Of a stretch of DNA of 60,201 nt, positions 24,375 to 33,239 are shown piece by piece. The stretch covers positions 1 to 60,201 of the forward strand of contig CAMAUL010000012.1 of assembly GCA_945861405.1 (NCBI GenBank), in the 5' to 3' direction. The notes under the pieces are model-generated. The model was not told the origin of the DNA, did no database searches, and saw only the letters and a program-made list of their open reading frames with translations. Each line of letters opens with the position of its first letter. Positions within the stretch are counted from its first letter, which is position 1. Source of the DNA: Candidatus Methylobacter oryzae. GTDB taxonomy: Bacteria > Pseudomonadota > Gammaproteobacteria > Methylococcales > Methylomonadaceae. A program made the translations under genes and the position numbers.

Positions 24375-25573
24375 AGACTGACCGCATTGTCGGCGCAACG
24401 CTGGTCGGTCATTTCGCGGCCGCTTTTGCAGCCCTCGGCATGCCGCCGTTTTATGACCGCATTCTGCGGCAAGCACTGGGCAGCGATACCACCTATCTAG
24501 CCGGCTGGTTCTTTGTGATTCCGACGCTGTTTGCAGCGCTGGCCAATCCTTGGTGGGGCACGCAGGCCGACCGCTACGGCAAGAGACGATTGCTGCTGCG
24601 CGCCCATCTCGGGTTAGCGCTGAGCTTCTGGCTCACCAGCTTAGCCGGCAATACCTGGGAGTTCGGCGTGGCGCTTGCGTTGCAAGGCATGCTTGGGGGG
24701 ACTTTCGCCGCTTCCAATGCCTACCTCGCCACGGTGGTTACCGGCCATCGCCTGACCCGGCTGCTGACGCTGATGCAAGGCTCGGCGCGTGCCGCGCTGT
24801 TCGTCGGTCCGGCGCTGATGGGCCTGCTGGCCCACGGCGCGGAGCCGTTGATTCTGTATCGCTATCTCGCCGTGTTGCCTCTAGTGTCGGCGTTGCTGGT
24901 CTGGTATCTGCCGTCATGTGAGGCTCCGGCAACACCGCACTCGCTGAGTCCGGCGGATGCAGGCAGCGTCGCCATTGTCCAGGAGAGCATCCCACCACGC
25001 CATTTGTATGCGCTCCAGCTTGCCTTCATCTTCGCCACGGTGATCACTTTTCCATATTTTGTCACTTTCGCGGAGCGCACTATGGCAGACCTGCCTGCGG
25101 CGGCGCCCGGGCTGTTGTTCGGGCTGCCGCATCTGGTCTACCTGCTGTGTGCGCATCCTCTGTCGCGCTACCTGGGACGGCGCCGATTGCTCGCCACTCT
25201 GGCCATCAGCCAGGCGCTGGTCGCGCTCACCCTGTTGGGCCAGGCCTGCAGCCATGATCTGGCGATGATGGCTGGCTGGCGCATCGTGATGGGCATAGCG
25301 CTGACCGCCTGCTACATCGCACTGCATGGTCTGGTTGCCGCCATCACCGATGTCGGCAATGCCGGTCGGCGCTTCGGCTCTCTGGAGGGCAGTACCAAGT
25401 GGGGCGCTGTAGCCGCCGGACTGGTGGCAGGTGCCGCCGCCACTCATTGGGGAATGCAGGCGCCTTTTTTCATCGGCGCCGCCACTCTCGCGCTCGCCAG
25501 CGTTCTAACCTTTTTTCTCATGTCCCGGCAGATCCGGGGCACCTTTAAACAGCCAACGCAAACGGCAAATTGA
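24371..25573 (+). CDS. MFS siderophore exporter
   Basis: 400 residues, about 12 membrane helices, starting at ATG 24371 which overlaps the previous stop (ATGA). The loop-2/3 MFS motif is WWGTQADRYGKRRLLLRA (about 57-74). The equivalent position in vibrioferrin and staphyloferrin B clusters is held by PvsC and SbnD, exporters of the finished siderophore. Substrate is inferred from context only. Confidence 0.85.
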   Translation: MKTDRIVGATLVGHFAAAFAALGMPPFYDRILRQALGSDTTYLAGWFFVIPTLFAALANPWWGTQADRYGKRRLLLRAHLGLALSFWLTSLAGNTWEFGVALALQGMLGGTFAASNAYLATVVTGHRLTRLLTLMQGSARAALFVGPALMGLLAHGAEPLILYRYLAVLPLVSALLVWYLPSCEAPATPHSLSPADAGSVAIVQESIPPRHLYALQLAFIFATVITFPYFVTFAERTMADLPAAAPGLLFGLPHLVYLLCAHPLSRYLGRRRLLATLAISQALVALTLLGQACSHDLAMMAGWRIVMGIALTACYIALHGLVAAITDVGNAGRRFGSLEGSTKWGAVAAGLVAGAAATHWGMQAPFFIGAATLALASVLTFFLMSRQIRGTFKQPTQTAN

Positions 25574-25610
25574 CCGTGCGCATAGCCAATAACCATTGTT
25601 GGAGAATTTC

Positions 25611-27432
25611 ATGTTAACCTTAGCTTCCCACCCTAGTCCAAATATCTCGGCGGCCTATTGCGCCGCCAGCCAACGCAGCCTTGAAACCCTGCTCAATTGT
25701 TACTGCCGCGAGGTGGCCATTCCCGAGGGCCACGCCAGTGTCGGTTTGCTGTTCGGCCATAACGACTGGCCACTGGCGCTACGCTGTGCATTGGCCACCG
25801 GCCAGGCTCTCCATATCCTGCTGCCGCGCCTGGACAGCCGCGTGGTGACAGCGGTACAGCACGCCTCGCCCACCGGCAACTACCGCTATCTGTCTGCAGC
25901 CTATTGCAAGACTGCGGGACAGGCTGCTCGACTGGCACACTCTGGCATGTCTGGTGATACGCGACCTGGCGGCGAAGAACGATCAGCCGTTCAATGAAGA
26001 GTTGTTGGCCCAGATTGAAGACAGCGTGCATGTCACGACCGCCATCCTCGAAGCGCCCTGGTCCAACGCCATCCCCGCCGACCCTCTGCAAGCTTATCTG
26101 GATTCCGAGCAATCGCTAACCTATGGCCATCCGTTCCATCCCGCGCCGAAAAGTCGCCAGGGCTTTACCGCCGAAGACTTGCGCCGCTATTCGCCGGAGT
26201 TGCGCGGCGGCTTTGCGTTGCACTATTTTGCCGTGCAGCGGGATGCGGTGTACCAGCAATCGACGCTGGATCAGGAATGCACCGCCGTCGTTGCGGCCCA
26301 GGCGCCGCATGGACTGGTAGCGGATGACGATTTTCTCCTTATCCCCGCCCACCCGTGGCAGGCCCGCTGGCTGCTGGAGCGCCCTCTAATTGCCGATGCG
26401 ATGCGTGACGGGCGGGTGCGCCACTTGGGCGCGCAAGGAGAACTGTATTACCCCACGTCGTCGGTGCGTACGCTATACCAGGCGGGCAATCCCTATTTCT
26501 ACAAGTTCTCGCTACATGTGCGCCTGACCAACTGCGTCCGCAAGAACGCGGTGTACGAACTGGAAGGGGCATTGCAGGTGAACCGTATCATGGGGAGCTT
26601 GATTCCCGAATTGCGCGCACTGTTCCCCGGCACTGCGATCATGGAAGAGCCGGCCTTCCTGTCGGTGGACTTGAAGGATAACGATGACGAACGCAATCGG
26701 GAAGTTACCGAGGGTTTCGGCTTGATTCTGCGGCGCAGTTTCGATGCCGATAACCTGCAGCCCGGAGCCGTGCCGCTGTTGGCCGGTGCGTTATTCGGCA
26801 ACCATGTGCTGGGCGAAGCCCGCATGGCAGCGCTGCTGCGCCAGGTGAGCGAACGGGAAGGCCTTGCGCCCGAAGCGGCGGCGGAACAATGGTTCTCGCG
26901 CTATGTGCAGCAGGTGATGTATCCGGTGCTGCACTGTTATTTCGCGCACGGCGTGGTGTTCGAGCCACATCTGCAGAACGTGGTCATCGGTTTGGTAGAC
27001 GATTGGCCCGCACAGGTTTTCCTGCGCGATTTCGAAGGGGTCAAGCTGGATCGTGAACGCTTTCCGGCTGCCGCCTTGTCCGGCATCAGCCAACGCGCCC
27101 GGGATGCATTGCTATACGATCGCGAACTCGGCTGGAAGCGGATCGCTTATTGCCTGTTCGTCAACAATTTCTGTGAGGCGATCCATCAACTCGGCGCCGG
27201 CAAGCCGGTCTTGCAGCAACGGCTGTGGGCGCAAGTACGCCACCATTTACAGCGCTATCAAGCTGAGCACGGCAGTCTGGAGTCGGCATCGCGTCTCACC
27301 GATCTGCTGGCCGGAGTGCCGTTCCCGAGCAAGGGCAACCTGTGCAACCGCTTCCTCAAACAGGCAGACCGGTCTGCAGCCTATGTATCTCTCGCCAATC
27401 CGCTGGCCACTGCAATCGGGAATCCGGCATGA
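25611..27432 (+). pseudogene. NIS siderophore synthetase 2 (IucA/IucC family), frameshifted
   Basis: Two reading frames together make a full-length NIS synthetase of about 607 residues. The first starts at ATG 25611 (GGAG upstream) and is good until GNYRYLSAAY (about 25902), then derails to a stop at 25997. The next frame (+1) is family-like from RLRDRLLDWHTLACLVIRDL (from about 25909) and runs to 27432 with YGHPFHPAPKSRQGF, IPAHPWQ, FEPHLQNVVI and LRDFEGVKLD. One extra base or two missing bases near 25897-25911 explain it. No slippery run is at the junction, so programmed frameshifting is unlikely. The rest of the gene shows no decay, so either the mutation is recent or it is a sequencing error. 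Its stop overlaps the decarboxylase ATG. Confidence 0.85.
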
Positions 27433-28667
27433 CACTCGACTGGGACCGCATCGTCGCCGCTACGCGCCAGGCTCACGCCGAAGCCGATGCGCCTCTGTGC
27501 GCCTATCTGTACGACCTGGAGGCGTTGGCAAAGCACGCAGCGCATGTACGCGCAGGGCTGCCGCAACACTGTGAATTCTTTTATGCCATCAAGGCCAATT
27601 CGGATCTGCCGCTGCTCACTGCACTGGCGTCGCACGTGGACGGCTTCGAAGTTTCATCCGGTGGCGAAATTGCCTGGGTGCGACGGCATTTTCCTCAGGT
27701 GCCGCTAATATTCAGCAGTCCAGGGAAATTGGACTCGGAACTTGCACTGGCCCTCAAGCATGACGTCACGGTGCACATCGAAAGCCTGCATGAACTGGAG
27801 CGTCTGGGTGTTCTGGCGCGCGCCGGAAACTGCCCGGCATCGGTGTTGCTGCGGGTCAATCCGCCGTTGGCGGAACTTGCGACCAGCACGCTGGTGATGG
27901 GGGGCAAGCCAACCCAGTTCGGCATCGCCGTCGAGCATCTGCCCGCCTGCCTGGAACGCCTGAGTAAGGAGCCGGCCCTGGTTCTGCGCGGTTTTCACTT
28001 CCACCTGTTGTCGCACCAACTCGATGCCGGCAGGCACTTGCAACTGCTGCAGGCTTACTGGCGCCAGAGCAAAGAATGGTGCATGCAGTATGGACTGAGC
28101 ATCGAGCATATTAATGTCGGCGGCGGCATCGGCGTCAATTACCGGCAGCCGGAGCAGCAGTTCGACTGGAACCAATTCAGCCAAGGTTTAGCCACGATGC
28201 TGATGCAAGAAGAGGCGGCGGCTGACGGACTCAAAGCGCCGAGACTGCGTTTTGAATTGGGACGCTATGTCAGCGCTTTCTGCGGCTATTACGCAACCGA
28301 AGTGTTAGACATTAAAGAGGCTGGGACGCGTACCTTCGCCATTGTGCATGGCGGTACGCATCATTTTCGCACTCCGTATGCCCAAGGCCACAGCCATCCG
28401 TTCCGGATAGTGCCGATCGATTGCTGGCAGCGTCCTTATTCCCGTCCGACAGTCAGTCAGTGCCGGGTCACTATAGCGGGCCAGCTATGCACACCGAAAG
28501 ATATTCTGTCCAGCGACGTCCCGGTGAATGCGCTGCGGGTCGGCGATCTATTGCTGTTTCCCTATGCCGGCGCCTATGCCTGGCACATTTCGCACCATGA
28601 TTTTTTGCGTCACCCACACCCGCAGCACATCTACCTGCCGGTCGCAAACCAGACTTACTCATCATAA
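27429..28667 (+). CDS. PLP-dependent siderophore-pathway decarboxylase (PvsE/SbnH/AcsE type)
   Basis: 412 residues, fold III (alanine racemase/LysA-like). The PLP lysine is Lys55 in FYAIKANSDLPLL; VSSGGEI, the HFHLLS motif and INVGGGIGVNY bind the cofactor phosphate. The catalytic Cys-containing loop reads GQLCTPKDILSSD in place of the CESGD of diaminopimelate decarboxylases, as in SbnH-like enzymes that decarboxylate an amino-acid unit already linked to citrate. ATG 27429 overlaps the previous stop. The amino acid handled here cannot be told from sequence. Confidence 0.88.
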   Translation: MTLDWDRIVAATRQAHAEADAPLCAYLYDLEALAKHAAHVRAGLPQHCEFFYAIKANSDLPLLTALASHVDGFEVSSGGEIAWVRRHFPQVPLIFSSPGKLDSELALALKHDVTVHIESLHELERLGVLARAGNCPASVLLRVNPPLAELATSTLVMGGKPTQFGIAVEHLPACLERLSKEPALVLRGFHFHLLSHQLDAGRHLQLLQAYWRQSKEWCMQYGLSIEHINVGGGIGVNYRQPEQQFDWNQFSQGLATMLMQEEAAADGLKAPRLRFELGRYVSAFCGYYATEVLDIKEAGTRTFAIVHGGTHHFRTPYAQGHSHPFRIVPIDCWQRPYSRPTVSQCRVTIAGQLCTPKDILSSDVPVNALRVGDLLLFPYAGAYAWHISHHDFLRHPHPQHIYLPVANQTYSS

Positions 28668-28697
28668 TTTTTACAATCCAAGAAGGAAAAAACACTC

Positions 28698-30767
28698 ATG
28701 AAATCCCCTATTTTTCAATCCTGTCTCCTGCCCTTGGTGGCGCTATCTTCGTATATTGCCCAAGCGTCGGACACCATCGAGCTTGCTCCTGTGGTAGTCA
28801 AGACGACACGCACTGCCACCAATCCGGTACACGGCAGCAGCCGCACCGCCACCAAGCTTGACGCGCCGTTGCGGGACGTACCTCAGGCCGTACAGATCGT
28901 TACCAAAAAGCTGATCCATGAGCAGGGTGCGCTGGAAATGAAAGACGTGTTGCGCAACGTCAGCGGCGTCGCCCCTGCGCAGGGAGAAGGGCGGCGCGAC
29001 CAGTTCTTCATTCGCGGCTTCGACGCCTCCCGCGACATGCTGGTGGACGGCATGCGCGACGACAGTCCGTACTTTCGCGACCTGGGTAACGTGGAGCGCG
29101 TCGAGGTGCTCAAGGGGCCGGCTGCGGTACTCTACGGCCGGGGTTCCGCCGGCGGCGTCATCAACCGAGTCACCAAAAAACCGGTAGCCAAGCCCCTGCG
29201 TGAAATTGCCGTAAACGGGGGATCCTATGGTCAGCGCCGAGTCGACCTGGATCTGGGCGATGCTCTCGGCTCGCAAGCTGCTTTCCGCATCACAGGCGCT
29301 TACGAGGCGAGCGACAGCTTTCGTGACGTCGTTGATTCGGAGCGTTTCGCGCTGGCGCCGTCCATCGGCTGGTCCATGGGAAATGACACCACCTTCCTGC
29401 TGCAAGCTGAATACCTGCACCAAAACCGCACGCCGGATCGCGGCATTCCCTCGGTTAACGGTCGCCCGGCGGACGTTCCGGTGCATAATTTCTACGGCGA
29501 AAACTTCGATTTTGCCACCACCGATGCCGGCAACGTACGGTTCAATGTGGAGCATGCAGTCAGCGACAAACTGACACTGCGCAACAACTTCCAGTTCTCG
29601 GCCGTGGATCTGGATGCGGTTAATACCCGCACGCTGGGCCTCATCAACAAAAACACCCAGGTGCGCCGTCAAATCACCTACTTCCCCCAGGATCAGGTCA
29701 ACTACCTCAATCAGACCGAGGCAGTCTACAAGCTGGATACCGGTCTATTGCAACATGCCCTGCTGGGCGGGGTGGAGTTCGGTTATCAGACGCGCAACCT
29801 GTTGGCGGCAGGCAGGATTACCAGCCCGGTGAGTTTGCAAAATCCGCAACAAGTGCTCGCCAAACCGGATCTGGCAACCCTGCCCGCCTTTATCGACAAT
29901 GACTTCACTGCCCGTACCGTAGGCGTGTATGCCCAGGATTTGGTCTCGCTGGGTCGGCACTGGAAGGCTCTGGCCGGGGTGCGCTTCGATAATTTCGAGC
30001 AGGAACAGGATAACCATCTCACCAAACTGAACCAGAGCCGCACCGACCCGGTGTGGAGTCCCCGTGTCGGCGTCGTCTATCAGCCCAACGAGGCGCATGC
30101 CTTATACGGCAACGTGAGCCGCTCTTTCCAGCCGGTCGGCAATGACTTCTTTTTTAATGGGTCGGATCTGGCCAAAATCGAGCCGCTCGAATCCTTACAA
30201 TATGAAGTCGGTACCAAAAGCGAATGGCTGGACGACCGGCTGACATCCACTGTCGCCCTTTACCAGATTACCCAGCGCAACGTAGTCACCAAGGATCCCA
30301 GCGATCCTGCAGGACTGCGTAATGTGCAGACCGGTGAACAGCAAAGCCGGGGGCTGGAAGTCGATCTATCCGGCGCCCTGCTGCCGGGCTGGGACGTTTT
30401 CGGCAGCTACACGCTGAATATAGCCCATATCACGGAGTCCAACAATTTTGCAGTCGGTAACCGCCCGGCCAATATTCCCAGGCATGCCGCCAATTTGTGG
30501 ACTACCTACGCGCTGGGCTACGGTTTCAGCATCGGCGGCGGCGCTTTCTACGTGGGTGACCGCTACGCTTTAGAAGACAATACCGTGCAATTACCTTCCT
30601 ATGTGCGTTTCGACGCCATGCTCGCCTATAAGTACAAGGGATGGGAGCTCGGCCTGAATGTCAACAACCTGGGTGACCGCACCTATTACGAGTCAGCTAA
30701 CAACAACAATCAGATCCAGCCAGGCACACCGCGGACTGTGCTACTCTCGGCGAAGGTTGCTTTCTGA
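28698..30767 (+). CDS. TonB-dependent siderophore receptor of the NIS operon
   Basis: 689-residue outer-membrane receptor of the FhuE/FoxA/PsuA-like type. Signal peptide 1-23 (ending AQAS); TonB-box-like APVVVKTTR near 28; plug with FFIRGFDASRDMLVDGMRDD and VERVEVLKGPAAVLYGRGSA; the barrel ends in LLSAKVAF with the terminal aromatic. It follows the decarboxylase by 30 bp with AGAAGGA before the ATG. It probably imports the ferric form of the siderophore made by this operon. Confidence 0.92.
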   Translation: MKSPIFQSCLLPLVALSSYIAQASDTIELAPVVVKTTRTATNPVHGSSRTATKLDAPLRDVPQAVQIVTKKLIHEQGALEMKDVLRNVSGVAPAQGEGRRDQFFIRGFDASRDMLVDGMRDDSPYFRDLGNVERVEVLKGPAAVLYGRGSAGGVINRVTKKPVAKPLREIAVNGGSYGQRRVDLDLGDALGSQAAFRITGAYEASDSFRDVVDSERFALAPSIGWSMGNDTTFLLQAEYLHQNRTPDRGIPSVNGRPADVPVHNFYGENFDFATTDAGNVRFNVEHAVSDKLTLRNNFQFSAVDLDAVNTRTLGLINKNTQVRRQITYFPQDQVNYLNQTEAVYKLDTGLLQHALLGGVEFGYQTRNLLAAGRITSPVSLQNPQQVLAKPDLATLPAFIDNDFTARTVGVYAQDLVSLGRHWKALAGVRFDNFEQEQDNHLTKLNQSRTDPVWSPRVGVVYQPNEAHALYGNVSRSFQPVGNDFFFNGSDLAKIEPLESLQYEVGTKSEWLDDRLTSTVALYQITQRNVVTKDPSDPAGLRNVQTGEQQSRGLEVDLSGALLPGWDVFGSYTLNIAHITESNNFAVGNRPANIPRHAANLWTTYALGYGFSIGGGAFYVGDRYALEDNTVQLPSYVRFDAMLAYKYKGWELGLNVNNLGDRTYYESANNNNQIQPGTPRTVLLSAKVAF

Positions 30768-30782
30768 GGTGGCGAGGAGGTC

Positions 30783-32120
30783 ATGACTGCGCGCGGCTGG
30801 CGAGCACGCCCGTTCCTTGCCAAAGTCCATCGCTATGTCGGCCTGGGCATGGCTTTGTTCTTGATTGTAACCGGACTCACCGGGGCGTTGCTGGCTTTTT
30901 ATCATGAGCTGGATCACGCACTGAATCCCGGCCTGTTCCGGGTGCAGGAGCGCCGGGCTCCGGTACTCAGGCCGAATGCGCTGGTTGACGGCGTGCAGAC
31001 GGCGTATCCCGGCGCCCGGGTCAGCTTTCTAGCGCTGCACCGCGCGGACGGGGAGAGTGTTCATGTGCGTTTGAGTGGGCGCGAATTTATTCGCGCTGCC
31101 GCTATAGACGCGAATAAATTCGCGCCCACAATAAAGCCGGACATCGACGAGGTCTATCTCGACCCTTATGATGGCCGGGTATTGGGTGGCCGCAAAACGG
31201 ACGCATTGCGTGTAGACCGGATACACCTGATGCCCTTTCTCTACCGCCTGCATCATTCGCTACATCTGCCGGAGCGCTGGGGAGTATGGTTGATGGGACT
31301 GGTAGCGCTGGCGTGGATGTTCGATTGCTTGGTGGGGTTTTATTTGACGCTGCCATCCCTGCGAGTAGGTTGGGTTAACGGCTTTATCGTTAACCCAACA
31401 TATCTAAGCCCAAAAAAGTTGGGTTACCAAACAGCAGGCAACCCAACCTACGCAACCGGAAAGAGTTGGTGGCAGCGCTGGAAACCGGCCTGGTTAATCA
31501 AGCACGGCGTCGGCGCTTCCCGTCTCAATTTCGATTTGCACCGTGCTGGCGGCTTGTGGCTTTGGGGCATGCTGTTCATGCTTGCCATGAGCGGCGTGTA
31601 TTTCAATCTGGCTCAGGAAGTGTTCCGGCCCGTGGTGAGCCTGTTCGGCACGCTGAGCCCCAATCCGGTTCAGACGCTGCCCAAACACTCCGGCGTACAG
31701 CCCGCACCGCAACTGTCGTTCGAGGCCGCCATCGAACGTGCGCGAACCCTGCTGCCGGAGCAGGCGCGCGGTATGCAACCCGACTTCGTCGGCTACATGC
31801 CGGCACAGGGCGTTTATCGAGTGGGTTTCCGGGAGCCGACCCATAGCGAGGCAGCCTTCACGCTTGATTTTGAGCAGATATTTCTGGATGCCGACACCGG
31901 CCAACTCAGAGGTCGACGCGGCTACGATAGCGGCACTTCAGCTGACAAGTTCCTCGCCTGGCAGTTTCCGCTGCATTCCGGCCAAATTCTTGGTCTGCCG
32001 GGACGGATTGTTGTCTGCATTACAGGACTGGCGACGGCTATGCTGTCGATAACGGGGGTGCTGATCTGGAATAGAAAGCGTAAATCGAGAGGTAGAGTGG
32101 ACTGGCCGGTTTCGAGATGA
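30783..32120 (+). CDS. PepSY-domain membrane protein (siderophore-iron reductase type)
   Basis: 445 residues with four membrane helices (about 18-40, 166-190, 258-282, 405-430) and PepSY domains between, the layout of the PiuB/PepSY_TM family that sits beside TonB receptors and probably reduces ferric siderophore at the inner membrane using haem. Conserved His residues are in KVHRYVGLGMALFL, LYRLHHSLHLPERWG, NFDLHRAGGLWLWG and FPLHSGQILG. Two palindromic repeats are inserted in frame: residues 98-116 (31075-31129) and residues 195-223 (31365-31451), both in loops. It starts 15 bp after the receptor with GGAGG before the ATG. The frame is intact. Confidence 0.88.
   Translation: MTARGWRARPFLAKVHRYVGLGMALFLIVTGLTGALLAFYHELDHALNPGLFRVQERRAPVLRPNALVDGVQTAYPGARVSFLALHRADGESVHVRLSGREFIRAAAIDANKFAPTIKPDIDEVYLDPYDGRVLGGRKTDALRVDRIHLMPFLYRLHHSLHLPERWGVWLMGLVALAWMFDCLVGFYLTLPSLRVGWVNGFIVNPTYLSPKKLGYQTAGNPTYATGKSWWQRWKPAWLIKHGVGASRLNFDLHRAGGLWLWGMLFMLAMSGVYFNLAQEVFRPVVSLFGTLSPNPVQTLPKHSGVQPAPQLSFEAAIERARTLLPEQARGMQPDFVGYMPAQGVYRVGFREPTHSEAAFTLDFEQIFLDADTGQLRGRRGYDSGTSADKFLAWQFPLHSGQILGLPGRIVVCITGLATAMLSITGVLIWNRKRKSRGRVDWPVSR
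31075..31129. repeat. Perfect palindromic repeat inside the PepSY gene, copy 1
   Basis: A perfect 21-bp inverted repeat (31075-31095 with 31109-31129) starts GTGGGCGCGAATTTATTCGC and has a 13-nt loop. It is translated as part of SGREFIRAAAIDANKFAPT. It is a relative of the GGGCGAAT...ATTCGCCC intergenic palindromes (compare 2361-2407). Confidence 0.9.
31365..31451. repeat. GTAGGTTGGGTT...AACCCAACCTAC repeat inside the PepSY gene
   Basis: Exactly 87 bp (29 codons). Outer ends are GTAGGTTGGGTT and AACCCAACCTAC; an inner hairpin is GTTGGGTTAACG with CGTTAACCCAAC. It encodes VGWVNGFIVNPTY then LSPKKLGYQTAGNPTY in the cytoplasmic loop after the second membrane helix, where homologues go straight to an Arg/Trp-rich linker. 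Confidence 0.9.
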
Positions 32121-32241
32121 AATCACGGCGTTGATGCAGCGCACTGTGGAACTCGAATATCGATCCATGCCTAGTGGTGTATTGGGCCTAAATGTCGGTA
32201 TGCTCAGAGAATATCTGCGCTTTGATTCAGCTTATGAATAA
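32116..32241 (+). pseudogene. Remnant of a ribonucleotide reductase beta-subunit gene (nrdB)
   Basis: In one open frame the sequence reads DEITALMQRTVELEY, then RSMPSGVLGLNVGML, then REYLRF, and ends DSAYE-stop. This matches the internal helix and the MPRGVLGLN block of one NrdB clade, apart from a few residues missing before MPSG. No other part of nrdB is present, so it is a fragment. It starts within the last codons of the PepSY gene. The rest of 32242-32345 shows nothing recognisable. Confidence 0.6.
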
Positions 32242-32345
32242 AGGGAGCAATACAAAATCCGCCTAAATCATTTGTGTCCTCCCCTTGATTGGTGAGTCCA
32301 CAGGTGTCACATCGCCCATAAAACCATCGTGGAAAAGAAATTCAC

Positions 32346-32377
32346 TTGACTTGCAAATGAGAATCATTATTATTTGA
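32346..32377 (+). promoter_or_regulatory. Fur box and promoter of the small-protein cassette
   Basis: -35 TTGACT (32346-32351), 16-bp spacer, -10 TATTAT (32368-32373), overlapped by a Fur-box-like inverted repeat GCAAATGAGAATCATTATTA (from 32353, ending near 32377). The arrangement is nearly the same as at 19085-19119. The predicted transcription start is about 32380, leaving a 25-nt leader before ATG 32406. Confidence 0.82.
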
Positions 32378-32405
32378 GTTAAATAGAACTCGATTCGGTT
32401 TCCCT

Positions 32406-32600
32406 ATGGAAAATAACTTGATACGCATAGCAATCTCAGCAAATACCCTGGCATCACTCATTGAAAGCGGATGTATTCATGCCGTGGATTTTAAATGCCT
32501 GGATATTGATTCGAAAAAAACAGTCTGGAAATTATTTCTATCCGCTGTGAAATTAACAAAAAACAATAAATCAGGATATCAGGAGAAGGGTTATGTCTGA
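32406..32600 (+). CDS. Small Fur-cassette protein 1
   Basis: 64 residues, MENNLIRIAISANTLASLIE then SGCIHAVDFKCLDIDSKKTV and WKLFLSAVKL. The central A-x-D-F-K-C-L-D-x2-S-K-x2-V-W pattern looks conserved rather than random, and I have a sense that similar short proteins occur next to iron-uptake genes in pseudomonads, but I cannot name the family. No signal peptide or membrane segment. First gene after the Fur-box promoter; its 3' end overlaps the next gene by 8 bp. Confidence 0.65.
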   Translation: MENNLIRIAISANTLASLIESGCIHAVDFKCLDIDSKKTVWKLFLSAVKLTKNNKSGYQEKGYV

Positions 32601-32868
32601 TCACGATAAGCAAGAGACGTTATTAATGGCTATTGAATACATGAAAATTCAATATGAAGCCCTGCAAAATCCCTGCATTGCCCTGCACATTTCCCGATAC
32701 TACCGCTTGCTTAGCTTGTTAAATATGGCTAAAAACAAGCAGGAAGGGTACGCCAAGCACTCAAAATCATGGCTGACTTGCCACACAGCTAACCCAAGGC
32801 ATTCCCAAAAAATACAAAATCAGCTTAATGATTTTGTTCAGCTTTGTGAATTCAACTCAACACACTAA
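32593..32868 (+). CDS. Small Fur-cassette protein 2
   Basis: 91 residues, mostly helical. The start has a strong ribosome binding site (AGGAGAAGGG). The middle reads YMKIQYEALQNPCIALHISR then YYRLLSLL, loosely like the CPKLAHFIVSHISL stretch of the next protein. The C-terminal half is His/Asn-rich. Not recognised. It overlaps gene 1 of the cassette and is followed 9 bp later by gene 3. Confidence 0.65.
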   Translation: MSDHDKQETLLMAIEYMKIQYEALQNPCIALHISRYYRLLSLLNMAKNKQEGYAKHSKSWLTCHTANPRHSQKIQNQLNDFVQLCEFNSTH

Positions 32869-32877
32869 AGGAAAACC

Positions 32878-33180
32878 GTGAACAAAAATCTGGATAGTCT
32901 CGCAACGCTCATTAAAGAGAAAAAAACTGATGATGTCTCATTTGTTAAATTACATTCAACCCTCTGCTTTTTAATGACGCAGTTTCATAAGGATCAATGC
33001 CCTAAGCTTGCCCACTTCATTGTCAGCCATATTAGCCTGACCATTGAGCATCCTGATGTAGCCGATTCCCCTAGCAGTAGAGCTCTGTACCTAGGATTGC
33101 GGCAACAATGGCAAAATATAACCGCAACCTTGCTGGAACAAAGGGTAAGTATTTCAAAGGATGAAAAAATCACCCATTAA
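32878..33180 (+). CDS. Small Fur-cassette protein 3
   Basis: 100 residues from GTG 32878 with AAAGGAAA upstream. Helical, with FLMTQFHKDQCPKLAHFIVS then HISLTIEHPDV, and a C-terminal helix YLGLRQQWQNITATLLEQR. It may be a distant paralogue of the preceding protein (shared helix with a Cys followed by small and aromatic residues). No export signal. Function unknown; position implies iron-limited expression. Confidence 0.65.
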   Translation: MNKNLDSLATLIKEKKTDDVSFVKLHSTLCFLMTQFHKDQCPKLAHFIVSHISLTIEHPDVADSPSSRALYLGLRQQWQNITATLLEQRVSISKDEKITH

Positions 33181-33239
33181 TTCACCATGTACAACCCACA
33201 AAATTTAGCGTTGTCTCAACCATTTAAAAATAAAATTTT

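Noticed and set aside
25890..25911. Programmed frameshift in the second NIS synthetase
   Set aside because: No slippery heptamer or stimulatory hairpin was seen at the junction; simple indel is more likely.
28743..29672. 309-codon open frame opposite the siderophore receptor
   Set aside because: Antisense shadow in G+C-rich coding DNA; no family features.
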